From NCBI RefSeq assembly GCF_008281175.1, contig NZ_CP036524.1, forward strand, positions 2,418,001 through 2,482,000: DNA of 64,000 nucleotides. The letters run 5' to 3'. Below the pieces are notes generated by a model. It saw nothing but the letters and a program-made list of their open reading frames with translations, was not told the DNA's origin and made no database searches. This document shows positions 49,455 through 58,666 of the stretch, in pieces (the stretch's first letter is position 1; each line of letters opens with the position of its first letter). A program made the translations under genes and the position numbers. The DNA is from [Clostridium] hylemonae DSM 15053. Its GTDB lineage: Bacteria; Bacillota; Clostridia; Lachnospirales; Lachnospiraceae.

Positions 49455-49629
49455 CGTATAGATTCCCTTCACAAAAGTCTGTTTCCATTATAAGTTCTTT
49501 GCCCGCGAAGTGCAAGGAAGACATTCAGAAAATATTAATAGTTTCTTACTGTTTTCATTCGTCATATTGCGACAAATTATGCTATAGTAGGATTACAGGA
49601 TATTATAATAACTTAATGAGGGGATATAG

Positions 49630-50916
49630 ATGGAACAACAGACAAACAACACACATTCTCACACGCACAGCGGACATATTTCCAGACGCCGCAGGAAGCT
49701 GAAACTGTACCGGAATCTCAAGATAGCAGCCGGCTGCGCCGCCGCTGTCCTGCTCGTGTCAGCAGCATTTTTAACCGTCCGCGCATACACCCAGCCTATA
49801 GACATCACGTTAAAACTGAATAAAGCCGAGATCACACAGGGAGAGGAACTGCCCACGCTTAAGGCAACTGCGGTATACAATGGCAAAAATCCGGATAAGA
49901 TGCTGGATAAAAAAAGAAAGCTCACTGTAAAAGATTTTATCAATGAGCTTAATTCCGGCAAATACTATACCTTCTCCTGCAATGCGGACCCGGCCGTCGA
50001 CAATACATATCCGGTCAAGATCGTCCTGAATGAAGATTTTAAAAAACAGCTGAAAGAAAAATGGGCCTCCCGGCTTAAGCTTGACATACAGGACGGAGAT
50101 CTTATCGTAAAAAATAAACTCGGAGCATGGGACGGCAGGAAGTTCAAGCTGAACAGCGGAGCATATATGGCAGGTGATTTTCTCACCTCCAGGGGAAATA
50201 CATATTACTTTGATGAGAACGGCGACATGGTGACCGGACAGCGCCAGATCGGACTGAAGCTCTGTACTTTTGACAAGGACGGAAAACTCACGGCCAAAAG
50301 CGATGCCGCCGTGCAGCCGGACAGGCCCATGATCGCCCTCACCTTCGACGACGGCCCCGGAGAGCGTACGCAGGAACTGCTCGGAGTGCTGGAACGTTAT
50401 AACGCACACGCCACATTTTTTATGCAGGGAATGAATGTGCCGAAATACCCTGACGCCATAAAGAAAATGCTGGAGACAGGCTGTGAGCTCGGCAATCACT
50501 CGTACAACCACCCGGACCTCACAAAGCTGAAACCGGAAAAGATTAAGAAACAGATCGGGGATACGAACGCGGCCATTCAGAACATATGCGGCCAGCCCGC
50601 TGATGTCCTCCGGCCTCCTTACGGCGCCATCAACGACAAGGTGAGAGCCAGCGCCGGAATGCCCATGATCCTCTGGTCCGTAGACACCCTCGACTGGAAG
50701 ACAAAAGATACACAGGCAACGGTCGAGTCTATCCGCGCTTCCGCAGGTGACGGCGCCGTCATTCTCCTGCACGACATCCATTCCTTCAGCGTGGACGCCG
50801 CCCTGGCCGTCATACCAGAGCTTACGAGACAGGGCTACCAGCTCGTGACGATAAGCGAGATGGCGGCCGCAAAAGGCGTATCACTCGAGAATGGAAAGAC
50901 ATACGGAAGTTTTTAG
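49630..50916 (+). CDS. Membrane-anchored polysaccharide deacetylase (NodB domain)
   Basis: 428 residues. A His-rich basic cytoplasmic tail (1-28), one membrane anchor (about 32-52), a linker domain (about 55-225) and a NodB domain with motifs TFDDGP, H-S-Y-N-H-P, RPPYG, 'LWSVDTLDW' and 'ILLHD'. All metal ligands and catalytic residues are present, so it should remove acetyl groups from peptidoglycan or another glycan outside the cell, a known way to resist lysozyme. It is a single gene that is convergent with the MATE gene, with a 36-base overlap at the 3' ends. Confidence 0.93.
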   Translation: MEQQTNNTHSHTHSGHISRRRRKLKLYRNLKIAAGCAAAVLLVSAAFLTVRAYTQPIDITLKLNKAEITQGEELPTLKATAVYNGKNPDKMLDKKRKLTVKDFINELNSGKYYTFSCNADPAVDNTYPVKIVLNEDFKKQLKEKWASRLKLDIQDGDLIVKNKLGAWDGRKFKLNSGAYMAGDFLTSRGNTYYFDENGDMVTGQRQIGLKLCTFDKDGKLTAKSDAAVQPDRPMIALTFDDGPGERTQELLGVLERYNAHATFFMQGMNVPKYPDAIKKMLETGCELGNHSYNHPDLTKLKPEKIKKQIGDTNAAIQNICGQPADVLRPPYGAINDKVRASAGMPMILWSVDTLDWKTKDTQATVESIRASAGDGAVILLHDIHSFSVDAALAVIPELTRQGYQLVTISEMAAAKGVSLENGKTYGSF

Positions 50917-52296
50917 AGATTTTTCTTTTTTCCTTTCTTCTGTCTTCATCTCCCGGAACACGTGATATATACAGAAGACCGCCGCTGCAAAGGACACGAT
51001 ATCAGCCGCCGGGGCAGAATACAGCGCCCCGGTCACTCCAAATATTCCCGGCAGTATAAGGGCAAGCGGCACGCTCAGCACAAAATCTCTCAGCAGCGAC
51101 AATGACATGGACAACACCGGTTTGCCGAGCGACTGCAGGAAAATACTGGCTGACTTCTGCAGGCAGCACAGAATGATCATCCCGAGAAACACCCGGAAGG
51201 ACAGCACTGCAAATTCATTATATAACCCGTTCTCACTCCCGAATAATCCAATGATCTTAAGCGGAAAGCACTCGAAACCGATACAGGACACGATACCCAC
51301 CGCCAGTTCTGCCAGCATCATCTTTTTGAATATCTCCTTTACTCTCCCGTAAAGCCCTGCCCCGTAGTTATATCCTACGATCGGCTGGGCCCCTGCGGCG
51401 ATTCCTACCACAACAGAGATGACGATCTGGAACACTTTCATCACGATCCCCACAACCGTCAGCGGAATATCCGCGCCATATTTAGACCTTGCCCCATAGA
51501 AGACAAGCACATTATTCATCACGATCATGATTGCCACGATGGACACCTGCGTCAGGAAGCTGCTGATACCAAGAGGCAGTGTTTTTTTCAGTAGTCCGGC
51601 AGACAGACGGAAGCTGGACTTTTGAAGCCGGAAAGACTTTGTATGAAATAAATAGTATACTGCCAGCAGGGCCGACACTGCCTGCCCTGCAACGGTCGCC
51701 ACAGCAGCTCCCATCATTCCCCAGTGCAGGACGAATATTGCCACCGGATCCAGCACCACATTGATCATACACCCTGCAAGTGTTGACAGCATGGCAAACT
51801 GGGGACTTCCGTCCGCGCGTATGATCGAATTCATCGCATTGGCAAACATAAAGAAAGGGATGCCTATTATAATATACTGAAAATATTCCTCCGCGTACGC
51901 GATATTGTTCTCTGTTGCCCCGAATCCGGCCAGCATTGGTTCCTTCACAAGAAGGAAGATCATTGTCAGCAGCAGTCCGCCCGCCGTGATCATCACGACC
52001 GCGCTGCCTACGCTTTTGTGGGCGCCTTCTGCATTCTTCATTCCCTGGCAGATGCTCAGGCAGGCGGCGCAGCCATCTCCCACGAGCAGCGCCAGTGCCA
52101 GCGCGATCACAGTGATCGGGAATACGACATTTGTCGCCCCGTTCCCGAGATACCCGACACCCCTTCCTATAAATATCTGGTCCACAATATTATAAAGCGC
52201 TGACACAAGCAGCGACATAATGCACGGAACTGAAAACTTCAGCATTAATCTGCCTACCGGTTCCTGTACAAGATACTCGTTTACATTCTGACTCAT
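50881..52296 (-). CDS. MATE-family efflux transporter (second)
   Basis: 471 residues with twelve probable membrane helices. 'FSVPCIMSLLVSALYNIVDQIFIGRGVGYLGNGATNV' order near the start and 'VVGIAAGAQPIVGYNYGAGLYGRVKEIF' in the second half are MATE signatures of the DinF/NorM-like clostridial group. It is not closely tied to a regulator; the 216 bases upstream hold no gene that I can see. Its last 36 bases overlap the deacetylase gene on the opposite strand. Confidence 0.92.
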   Translation of the reverse strand: MSQNVNEYLVQEPVGRLMLKFSVPCIMSLLVSALYNIVDQIFIGRGVGYLGNGATNVVFPITVIALALALLVGDGCAACLSICQGMKNAEGAHKSVGSAVVMITAGGLLLTMIFLLVKEPMLAGFGATENNIAYAEEYFQYIIIGIPFFMFANAMNSIIRADGSPQFAMLSTLAGCMINVVLDPVAIFVLHWGMMGAAVATVAGQAVSALLAVYYLFHTKSFRLQKSSFRLSAGLLKKTLPLGISSFLTQVSIVAIMIVMNNVLVFYGARSKYGADIPLTVVGIVMKVFQIVISVVVGIAAGAQPIVGYNYGAGLYGRVKEIFKKMMLAELAVGIVSCIGFECFPLKIIGLFGSENGLYNEFAVLSFRVFLGMIILCCLQKSASIFLQSLGKPVLSMSLSLLRDFVLSVPLALILPGIFGVTGALYSAPAADIVSFAAAVFCIYHVFREMKTEERKKEKSLKTSVCLSILE

Positions 52297-52512
52297 TTAT
52301 TCTGTTCTCCTCTCTTTTCTCATCTTCCGGCAGAAAAAAAGCAGCGAAGACATGATTCATAACTTTCGTTACAATTACGATCACATAATCTTCACTACCA
52401 TTTCTATCTCATGCAATATTCTTTTTTCCGCCCGAACAAGTATATTTTACCAGATGTAGGAACACCCATGTAAGGAGAAATTTTATTTTTGTCACATTTC
52501 CCGAAAGAGGCT

Positions 52513-53472
52513 TTATTTCTCTGCCGAATTCCCGTCATTTTGCTCCCAGAGCCAGTGCACCGCCTCCATGTATGCCCCGCGGTCTTTCAGATAGCTTTCG
52601 CAGTGCTCTGCGCCGTCCACGAGCAGGAGGCGCTTCCTGCTCCTGCACGCCTCATAATTGTGCAGCGTCATCTCACATGGCACAAAGGTGTCCGCCTTTC
52701 CGTGTATGAACAGCACCGGCACAGTACAGTTCTCCATCGCCTCCGGCGCGGAATAGTCGTCGAATCCGAAACCTGCTTTTCTTCTGCACCGCCGTGTCAG
52801 CCGCTTCACTGTACGTGTGCCTACGAGGCGGAAATGTTTCTGGCCAAAGTTCAGCACCATATCGCCGGGACGGGAAAAGCCGCAGTCCGCTATAATGCCC
52901 TTTACACATTCCGGTAGCCTTTCCCCTGCCGCCATGAGCACCGTGGCGGCTCCCATAGATACGCCGTAGAGGTACACGGGCACATTCTCTTTGTTGTGCT
53001 CCTCTACCCAGTCAAGCCACGTGTGGCAGTCGTGCCGCTCCAGTATGCCGAAGCCCATATAAGTACCCTCGCTTTCTCCCTGGGCACGCTGCTCCGGCAG
53101 AAGAAGACTGCTGCCTTCTTCGTACAGTTCCCTTGCGCACGCCCCAAAGTCATGCTTCCACGTACCGCGCCACCCGTGGAACATGACTACGATCCGCCCG
53201 GCATCCCGGGCTTCTATATAATGCCCTTTCAGCTTCAGCCCGTCAAAGCTTTTTACTGTGACCGTCTCGCTCCTCTGCTTATCAAGCCAGTCCATCCCCC
53301 GGCGGATCTCCTCCCGGCACGGCTTCTTCCTGTCATCCTGGCTTTTGAAGAAGCGGCATCTGCGCTCCACCGCCATATTCAGAAAGATCCGCAGCGCGGC
53401 AAAGTCCGCAGCCGCGGCCGCGGCTATGGCTGCCGCCGCCTTCACAGATGTCTTAAGTCTCTTCTGCATCAT
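52513..53472 (-). CDS. Alpha/beta hydrolase, membrane-anchored
   Basis: 319 residues from the first ATG of ATGATG at 53472 behind GGAGGG. An N-terminal Ala-rich hydrophobic segment (about 10-30) probably anchors it. The hydrolase domain has the oxyanion strand 'IVVMFHGWRGTWKHDFGACARELYEEG', nucleophile elbow GVSMGAAT, the acid in 'VLFIHGKADTFVPCEM' and a final His in 'GAEHCESYL'. It is the third gene of a radical SAM-TetR-hydrolase operon; its start overlaps the TetR gene by 20 bases. Substrate unknown (esterase or peptidase-like). Confidence 0.9.
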   Translation of the reverse strand: MMQKRLKTSVKAAAAIAAAAAADFAALRIFLNMAVERRCRFFKSQDDRKKPCREEIRRGMDWLDKQRSETVTVKSFDGLKLKGHYIEARDAGRIVVMFHGWRGTWKHDFGACARELYEEGSSLLLPEQRAQGESEGTYMGFGILERHDCHTWLDWVEEHNKENVPVYLYGVSMGAATVLMAAGERLPECVKGIIADCGFSRPGDMVLNFGQKHFRLVGTRTVKRLTRRCRRKAGFGFDDYSAPEAMENCTVPVLFIHGKADTFVPCEMTLHNYEACRSRKRLLLVDGAEHCESYLKDRGAYMEAVHWLWEQNDGNSAEK

Positions 53473-54097
53473 TTCCCTCCTCTGAGCGTGCATATATCCT
53501 GGCAAACTCCCGCACATGCCGTTCCAGCTCCAGAAACGCTTCCGCCTCCCGCTCCGGCTCCTGGTCGTATTTGTTCAGCAGGAAAAACACCGGGGCATAA
53601 AAATTCATGGCCATGGCAGCCGGATCTGCCTCCTTCAGCACGCCCCAGCGTGTCATTTCCCGGAACAGGGCCGTCTGGTACGCGATACTGTCTTCCATGA
53701 ACAATTTTCGGTACACGCCGTATATCTCCTTCGTCCGGTACTGCTCTATCGTCAGCATACGCCGGAAACGGGCCGCAAACTCATCTTTCAGGTAGAACAG
53801 AAATATCTGTCTGCTCAGCTGAATGAGGCCCTCCGTCGTCAGATCTCCGTATATCCTTGCCGCCCGCTCCATATCCGCCTCATCGGGAAGGCCGAGTGTC
53901 TGTGACATGCGCTCCATTCTGGAAGACATCTCCTGCACGATCGTGTCAAAGATTTCCTTTTTACTCTTATAGTGTTTGTACAATGAACTGTCTTTTATTC
54001 CTACAGCTTCCGCAATATTCTTTACGCTCGTCCCCTCATATCCCTTTGTGGAAAATAAGGTAAGCGCCTCTTCTATGATCCGCTCTTTTGTCCTCAT
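53453..54097 (-). CDS. TetR/AcrR-family regulator, likely autoregulator of its operon
   Basis: 214 residues. Canonical N-terminal domain: 'IIEEALTLFSTKGYEGTSVKNIAEAVGIKDSSLYKHYKSKKEIF', in order. The C-terminal part resembles TetR proteins that sense lipid-like or envelope ligands, but no ligand is assigned. It lies between the radical SAM gene (10 bases upstream) and the hydrolase (overlap). Two matching 16-base dyads in the operon promoter are the likely binding sites. Confidence 0.92.
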   Translation of the reverse strand: MRTKERIIEEALTLFSTKGYEGTSVKNIAEAVGIKDSSLYKHYKSKKEIFDTIVQEMSSRMERMSQTLGLPDEADMERAARIYGDLTTEGLIQLSRQIFLFYLKDEFAARFRRMLTIEQYRTKEIYGVYRKLFMEDSIAYQTALFREMTRWGVLKEADPAAMAMNFYAPVFFLLNKYDQEPEREAEAFLELERHVREFARIYARSEEGNDAEET

Positions 54098-54107
54098 AGC
54101 TTCCTCC

Positions 54108-55190
54108 TCACAGGCACTCTTTTACGGCCTGCTCCTGTTCAAACAATACGCACCCTCCGGTGTGCTCCGCGGTCAGCAGTCCCTCTGTCCTCAGCCGCAC
54201 AAAAAACGGGGAACGCAGCGCCTCACGCAGACTTGTATGTAAAAGGTCCGTGTCCGAGAACGGGGAAAAAGGACACGGTTCCGCCCCGCCTTCTGCGTTG
54301 ATGTGGAAAAATCCTCTTCCCGCTGCCAGACAGCCGCCGGAACTCTTCTCATCCCCGGGAAAGGACAGAAACAGCTGCTCCCGGCAGCTTTCCCGCAATA
54401 TACCGATCCTCTGCTCCATATACGCCCGCTCCGCTTCCCCCGGCGCCAGATATCCCGTCCCCTTGTCCGCCGGCACGTATTCGACATAGATGACCGCCCT
54501 GCACCCCTGCCGGACCAAATGCGCCGTGAAGTCCTCAGACAGCACTTCCCGCATATTTTCCTTCGTGACAGTCACAGAAGCGCCGAACAGAATCCCGCTC
54601 TCCGCCATCCGTTCCATAGCGGCCCGGACGGCGGCATAGACACCGTCTCCTCTCCTTTGATCCGTCAGCTTTTCCGCCCCCTCTATACTGAGTATCGGTA
54701 TGAGATTGCGGTTTTCATCGAACAGCTTTATATACGCGTTCTCAAGCATCGTCCCGTTCGTGAATACGGGAAACAGTATCCTGCGGTGTCTCCCCGCCTC
54801 GGCCAGTACATCCCGGCGCAGAAGGGGCTCGCCCCCCGCAAGCAGAATAAACGCAACGCCCAGCTCCCCGGCCTGACAGAAGATCTCTCCCCACTGCGCA
54901 GCTGTCAGCTGCGCCTGGCCGCCTCCGTCCGTGCAGCTTGCATTTGCCCGGGCATAGCATCCCTGGCAGTGCAGGTTGCAGGCGCTCGTAATGCTGGCAA
55001 TAAGAAAGGGTGGAATGTGCTCTCCTTCCCTCTCAAGCTTTGTGCGTCTCCTCCCTGCCTCACGCACCGAGACCGCATACCGGGACATAAACAGACTTTC
55101 CTTCGGATTCTCCGCAGACGCCCTTAGAATCCCACGCACGATCCGCTCCACACCTTTACTCAAATACGCTTCCAACTCATTTTCCCGCAT
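54108..55190 (-). CDS. Radical SAM protein with SPASM-like C-terminus
   Basis: 360 residues from the ATG at 55190 (RBS GGAGG). The radical SAM motif CNLHCQGC lies at about residue 71-78, followed by 'GVAFILLAGGEPLLRRDVL' and 'SIEGAEKLTDQRRG', the usual clostridial radical SAM-SPASM order. The C-terminal third has cysteines in 'GGCLAAGRGFFHINAEGGAEPCPF' pattern that fit a SPASM-like auxiliary cluster. No precursor peptide gene was found nearby, so a RiPP role is not supported; the operon partners are a TetR and a hydrolase. Substrate unknown. Confidence 0.9.
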   Translation of the reverse strand: MRENELEAYLSKGVERIVRGILRASAENPKESLFMSRYAVSVREAGRRRTKLEREGEHIPPFLIASITSACNLHCQGCYARANASCTDGGGQAQLTAAQWGEIFCQAGELGVAFILLAGGEPLLRRDVLAEAGRHRRILFPVFTNGTMLENAYIKLFDENRNLIPILSIEGAEKLTDQRRGDGVYAAVRAAMERMAESGILFGASVTVTKENMREVLSEDFTAHLVRQGCRAVIYVEYVPADKGTGYLAPGEAERAYMEQRIGILRESCREQLFLSFPGDEKSSGGCLAAGRGFFHINAEGGAEPCPFSPFSDTDLLHTSLREALRSPFFVRLRTEGLLTAEHTGGCVLFEQEQAVKECL

Positions 55191-55215
55191 ATACCGTCCT
55201 CCTTCGTCCAAACAG

Positions 55216-55273
55216 GCTAATAAACACTAGCTTTTCCTGTCTCCATTGTAGCTAGTATTCATTAGCCTGTCAA
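55216..55273 (-). promoter_or_regulatory. Radical SAM operon promoter with two TetR operators
   Basis: Minus strand: TTGACA (55273-55268), 17 bases, TACAAT (55250-55245). The spacer is filled by one dyad, GCTAGTATTCATTAGC (55251-55266); a second, GCTAATAAACACTAGC (55216-55231), lies downstream of the start point. Both have GCTA..TAGC arms, and the two sites mirror each other. Confidence 0.88.
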
Positions 55274-55281
55274 TACTTTTC

Positions 55282-55602
55282 TCATTCATCCCCCTTCCAG
55301 ACGATCTTCCATTTACAGTCTGTCTGGTGGAACAGCAGCGTGAAAAAATACTCCTTCCCTTCCGATACGGTCCTGCAGGCGTACGATACCATCGGGATAC
55401 CGCAGAAGTTCTCCTTTTCCGAATACAGCACTTCTATGTTGGATATGGAATGGATCACTCCGTCCCTGTCCTGGTATTTGATAAACTTCGGAAACATATT
55501 TCCTCTGCTCGTAAACCAGCACCCGCAGGCGACGTCTTCCTGCCTCCCCCGCACAGGCCCCCGGTCCGGGGATTCCGTATTTATACCGATTCCAAAAGCC
55601 AT
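55282..55602 (-). CDS. Small unknown protein downstream of dinB
   Basis: 106 residues, beta-rich, with CGCWF near residue 28. The start has GGAGGG and lies 11 bases after the dinB stop, so it is probably co-transcribed with dinB and induced with it. I recognise no family. It ends just before the radical SAM operon promoter. Confidence 0.7.
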   Translation of the reverse strand: MAFGIGINTESPDRGPVRGRQEDVACGCWFTSRGNMFPKFIKYQDRDGVIHSISNIEVLYSEKENFCGIPMVSYACRTVSEGKEYFFTLLFHQTDCKWKIVWKGDE

Positions 55603-55613
55603 TGTTGTCCCTC

Positions 55614-56882
55614 CTACTCTATCTTAAGCTTCTCATAATCCACCGTCCGTTTTTCTCTTGACACCCCTCCGGACAGATGGTCTATCTCCGGCACAGCCAG
55701 AAACGCCGCGCGCTTTACCGCATCGATCCCGAATCTTCCCCGCACCCGGTCAATAGTCCTGTCCCATGTCTCCAGCTTCCTGTAATCCGTATGGTCAAAT
55801 AAAGACAGCTGCCTCAGTTCGCCCTCCTCCTTCACTCTGGCAGTGTGTATGCCGAGATGCCGGATGGGCGCATGGTCCCACAGTTCTTCAAAAAGACGGC
55901 AGGAAACCTCATATATCTCCTTTGTGATATTCGTCGGATCCGGCAGTACGGTCTGATGAGACATCTGCCGGAACTCCCGGTCTTTTATCCCGATGCTTAT
56001 GACCTGGATCTTTACACTGTCTTTCCTGAGCCGCATCCCGATCGTCTCCGCCAGCGCAAGAAGCACAAGCTTGGCCGCCGCTGCGTCTGTCACATCAAAG
56101 GGCGTCGTCGTACTGTTCCCGTAACCTTTATTCGGTACGGGCGCCGCCTCCACAATAGAAAAGTCCCTTCCGTTGGCAAAGTTCCATATCACTTCCCCGT
56201 GAGATTTCAGATGCATTCTGAGCAGTTCCGGATCCGCCCCTGCCAGCTGTCCGATCGTATATACACCGAGCTTATGCAGCTTCTTTGCGGTGGCGCGCCC
56301 GACGAAAAACAGGTCATTCACCGGCAGCCTCCACATCTTCGTTTTTATTTCTTCCGGAAACAGTGTGTGGACCCGGTCAGGCTTCTTAAAGTCAGAGGCC
56401 ATCTTGGCCAGAAGCTTGTTGGATGAGACGCCGATATTTACAGTAAATCCCAGTTCCCTGCGGATACGCTCCTTAATATCAAAAGCTGTCTTTACCGGGT
56501 CTCCAAACAGCCTCTGCATACCGGACATATCCATGAATACCTCGTCGATGCTGTACTGCTCCACCACAGGCGTATACTCTTTTAAAATGTTGGTAAATGC
56601 CCGGGAACAGTTCTCATACAGCCCGTAATTGGGCGGGGCAATATACAGGCCGGGGCATTTCTGCCTCGCCTCCGGTATAGATTCTCCTGTTTTAATTCCA
56701 TATGCCTTCGCGGGAATAGATTTAGCCAGGATGATCCCGTGCCTCTGCTTTACGTCTCCGCCGATGGCGGACGGTATGTCTCTCAAGTCTACGGACGCCC
56801 CGAGAAATCCAAGACGAAAAACCGCCTCCCACGAAAGGAAGGCGGAGTTTACATCTATATGATAAATAATCTGTTCTGACAT
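55614..56882 (-). CDS. dinB: Y-family DNA polymerase IV (DinB type)
   Basis: 422 residues. The polymerase palm residues are visible in 'YHIDVNSAFLSWEA' and 'YSIDEVFMDMSG', with 'VNIGVSSNKLLAKMASDFKKPD' and the little-finger region after about 250. It copies past DNA lesions. A LexA box lies in its promoter, so it is SOS-induced. It follows an SRAP gene on the same strand and precedes a small unknown gene. Confidence 0.95.
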   Translation of the reverse strand: MSEQIIYHIDVNSAFLSWEAVFRLGFLGASVDLRDIPSAIGGDVKQRHGIILAKSIPAKAYGIKTGESIPEARQKCPGLYIAPPNYGLYENCSRAFTNILKEYTPVVEQYSIDEVFMDMSGMQRLFGDPVKTAFDIKERIRRELGFTVNIGVSSNKLLAKMASDFKKPDRVHTLFPEEIKTKMWRLPVNDLFFVGRATAKKLHKLGVYTIGQLAGADPELLRMHLKSHGEVIWNFANGRDFSIVEAAPVPNKGYGNSTTTPFDVTDAAAAKLVLLALAETIGMRLRKDSVKIQVISIGIKDREFRQMSHQTVLPDPTNITKEIYEVSCRLFEELWDHAPIRHLGIHTARVKEEGELRQLSLFDHTDYRKLETWDRTIDRVRGRFGIDAVKRAAFLAVPEIDHLSGGVSREKRTVDYEKLKIE

Positions 56883-56917
56883 AACTCACACCTCTTTCTT
56901 TTTACTGTAAGTATATC

Positions 56918-56931
56918 AGAACTTACGTTCG
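56918..56931 (-). promoter_or_regulatory. LexA (SOS) box upstream of dinB
   Basis: Minus strand CGAACGTAAGTTCT, matching the Bacillota consensus CGAACRNRYGTTYC at all but two positions. It lies 36 bases before the dinB start. Confidence 0.85.
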
Positions 56932-56969
56932 GTTTCTCTGGGAATTTTTTCCTCTGCATCCTCTGGCGC

Positions 56970-57548
56970 CTAGAGCGGAAGGCTCTCCTGCATAAAACCT
57001 TCTTTTTCCAGCCGGATATCCGGCTTAAGACCGAGCAGCTGCCCGTACATCTTTTCATCTTCCAGCCAGGCCCTGCTCCTCTCTTCATCCAGAATGAGCG
57101 GCATCCGGTCGTGCACGGAGCGGACAGATGCATTGGCGTTTGTCGTGAGGATGATAAAGCGGTTTCCCTCTGAAAAATATTTCCAGAAACCGGCCAGAAA
57201 CATGCCCTGTCTTCCTTCCGGCTTAAAGGTGATCTTGTTCTTATCCCTGTCCCATTCATAGAACCATCCCGCGGGAATGAGACACCTGCGGTTCATGACA
57301 CTCTCGGAAAACATCCTTTTCTGCAGGGCGCTTTCACTTCTGGCGTTGATGACAAGCCCCTTGTTCTGCGGGGCCGGATATCCCCACTCCATCTGGCGCA
57401 GCACGGCCTCCCCCTTCTTTCGGGCAATGACCGAAGCCTTCTGCCCCGGGTATATCTCTCCTTTAATGAGCAGCTTCCTATCCAGCTGCCTGACGATCTT
57501 TTCTATCTCTCTGGCTGTCTCGTCGTCTACATAATAACGTCCGCACAT
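56970..57548 (-). CDS. SRAP (HMCES/YedK) abasic-site protein
   Basis: 192 residues. It begins MCGRYY, so Cys2 is ready to form the covalent link to abasic DNA after Met removal. 'NARSE', 'RRCLIPAGWFYEWDRD' (catalytic Glu) and 'SVHDRMPLIL' (His) are the remaining SRAP signatures. It shields abasic sites in single-stranded DNA. It lies immediately upstream of dinB, on the same strand, with the LexA box between them. Confidence 0.95.
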   Translation of the reverse strand: MCGRYYVDDETAREIEKIVRQLDRKLLIKGEIYPGQKASVIARKKGEAVLRQMEWGYPAPQNKGLVINARSESALQKRMFSESVMNRRCLIPAGWFYEWDRDKNKITFKPEGRQGMFLAGFWKYFSEGNRFIILTTNANASVRSVHDRMPLILDEERSRAWLEDEKMYGQLLGLKPDIRLEKEGFMQESLPL

Positions 57549-57623
57549 ACCTCCACAGCTCCTTTATGTTTATTGTTAATTAAATCATAGCACAGACTGT
57601 CAAGGGGAGAGAGGAGAAAATAC

Positions 57624-57652
57624 TTGCCATATAGTTTTTAATACTATATAAT
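57624..57652 (+). promoter_or_regulatory. Promoter of the DUF1836 gene
   Basis: TTGCCA (57624-57629), 17 bases, TATAAT (57647-57652). ATATAGT..ACTATAT and AGCTATAT dyads surround the -10 and could bind the gene product. Confidence 0.7.
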
Positions 57653-57675
57653 AGCTATATTGGGGTGATAATAAT

Positions 57676-58287
57676 ATGACGATTGATACAAAAGATATGC
57701 TGAACAGTATATTATCGAGCATCTCACGGATCGATTACGTGCGGCCCGACAGCATTCCGAATATAGAATTATATATGGACCAGGTAACTACATTCATGGA
57801 AAAGGAACTGAGCACCACGAAGCGTTTTCCAGAAGACAAGATCCTGACAAAGACCATGATCAACAACTATGCAAAGAACAATCTTCTCCCGCCTCCGGTG
57901 AAAAAGAAGTATTCAAGGGAGCATATTCTTGTTCTTATCTTTATCTACTACTTTAAAAATATCCTGTCCATCAAAGATATAGAGACGCTCCTGGCGCCGA
58001 TCACGGAAAAGTATTTTGACAATGACAGCAGTTTCGACCTCACTTCTATCTATGAAGAGATATGCCAGACTGAAAAGGAGCGCATTGATTCCCTTCAGAA
58101 AGAGGTGGCCAGAGCGCACCGGACTGCAGCGGAGAGCTTTTCCCAGGCACCGGAGGACGAAAGAGATTACCTGCAGCTTTTCTCGTTCATATGCAGCCTG
58201 AGCTTTGATGTCTATGTGAAAAAGCTGCTTATAGAAAAACTGATAGATGAACTGCCGGCGCCGGACACGGAGAATAAAAAGAAATAG
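57676..58287 (+). CDS. DUF1836 (MerR-like) regulatory protein
   Basis: 203 residues. 'RPDSIPNIELYMDQVTTFME' and 'DKILTKTMINNYAKNNLLPPP' followed by 'YSREHILVLIFIYYFKNILSIKDI' are DUF1836 signatures; the arrangement resembles a MerR-type winged helix. RBS ggggtgat is acceptable. It stands alone and ends at a shared terminator with the YerC-type gene. Targets unknown. Confidence 0.88.
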   Translation: MTIDTKDMLNSILSSISRIDYVRPDSIPNIELYMDQVTTFMEKELSTTKRFPEDKILTKTMINNYAKNNLLPPPVKKKYSREHILVLIFIYYFKNILSIKDIETLLAPITEKYFDNDSSFDLTSIYEEICQTEKERIDSLQKEVARAHRTAAESFSQAPEDERDYLQLFSFICSLSFDVYVKKLLIEKLIDELPAPDTENKKK

Positions 58288-58310
58288 AGCAGACCGCTCT
58301 ATTTCTTTTT
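58276..58310. terminator. Bidirectional terminator between DUF1836 and YerC-type genes
   Basis: AAAAAGAAATAGAGC (58276-58290) and its exact complement (58296-58310) around AGACC; T-runs on both strands. It includes the 3' codons of both genes. Confidence 0.9.
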
Positions 58311-58602
58311 ATTTATCTTCTTTAATTCTCTCAAACACCATATCGTAACCGTCATTTCCGTAGTTCAGGGAACGGTTCACACGGCTGATCGTAGCGGTAG
58401 ACGCCCCCGTCTTCTCGGCGATCTCCAGATATGTCTTATGTTCCCTCAGCATCTTTGCCACCTCAAAGCGCTGCGACAGTGACAACAGCTCATTGATGGT
58501 ACAGATATCCTCGAAAAAAGTATAGCACTCTTCTTTATCATCCAGACTTAAAATAGCACTAAACAGATAATCCACTGCTTCAGTCCTGATTTTTTTACTC
58601 AT
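58309..58602 (-). CDS. TrpR-related YerC/YecD-family regulator
   Basis: 97 residues from the ATG at 58602 with AAGGAGA; a longer frame reaches 58650. TrpR-like helices 'LLSLSQRFEVAKMLREHKTYLEIAEKTGASTATISRVNRSL' (in order) are typical of YerC. The family binds DNA but its corepressor is unknown. It lies 64 bases downstream of the PHP phosphatase gene on the same strand and may share its transcript. Confidence 0.92.
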   Translation of the reverse strand: MSKKIRTEAVDYLFSAILSLDDKEECYTFFEDICTINELLSLSQRFEVAKMLREHKTYLEIAEKTGASTATISRVNRSLNYGNDGYDMVFERIKEDK

Positions 58603-58666
58603 ACTATTATCTCCTTCGTAACAGAATTCATTACTGTTACATTTTAGCACACTAAATTCGTAAAGT

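Noticed and set aside
49810-50781. 323-codon minus-strand frame across the deacetylase gene
   Set aside because: The opposite strand encodes a complete NodB protein; this frame has no family signature.
54108-55190. RiPP maturase with a precursor peptide
   Set aside because: No short peptide gene with leader-like sequence was found within the operon or its flanks.
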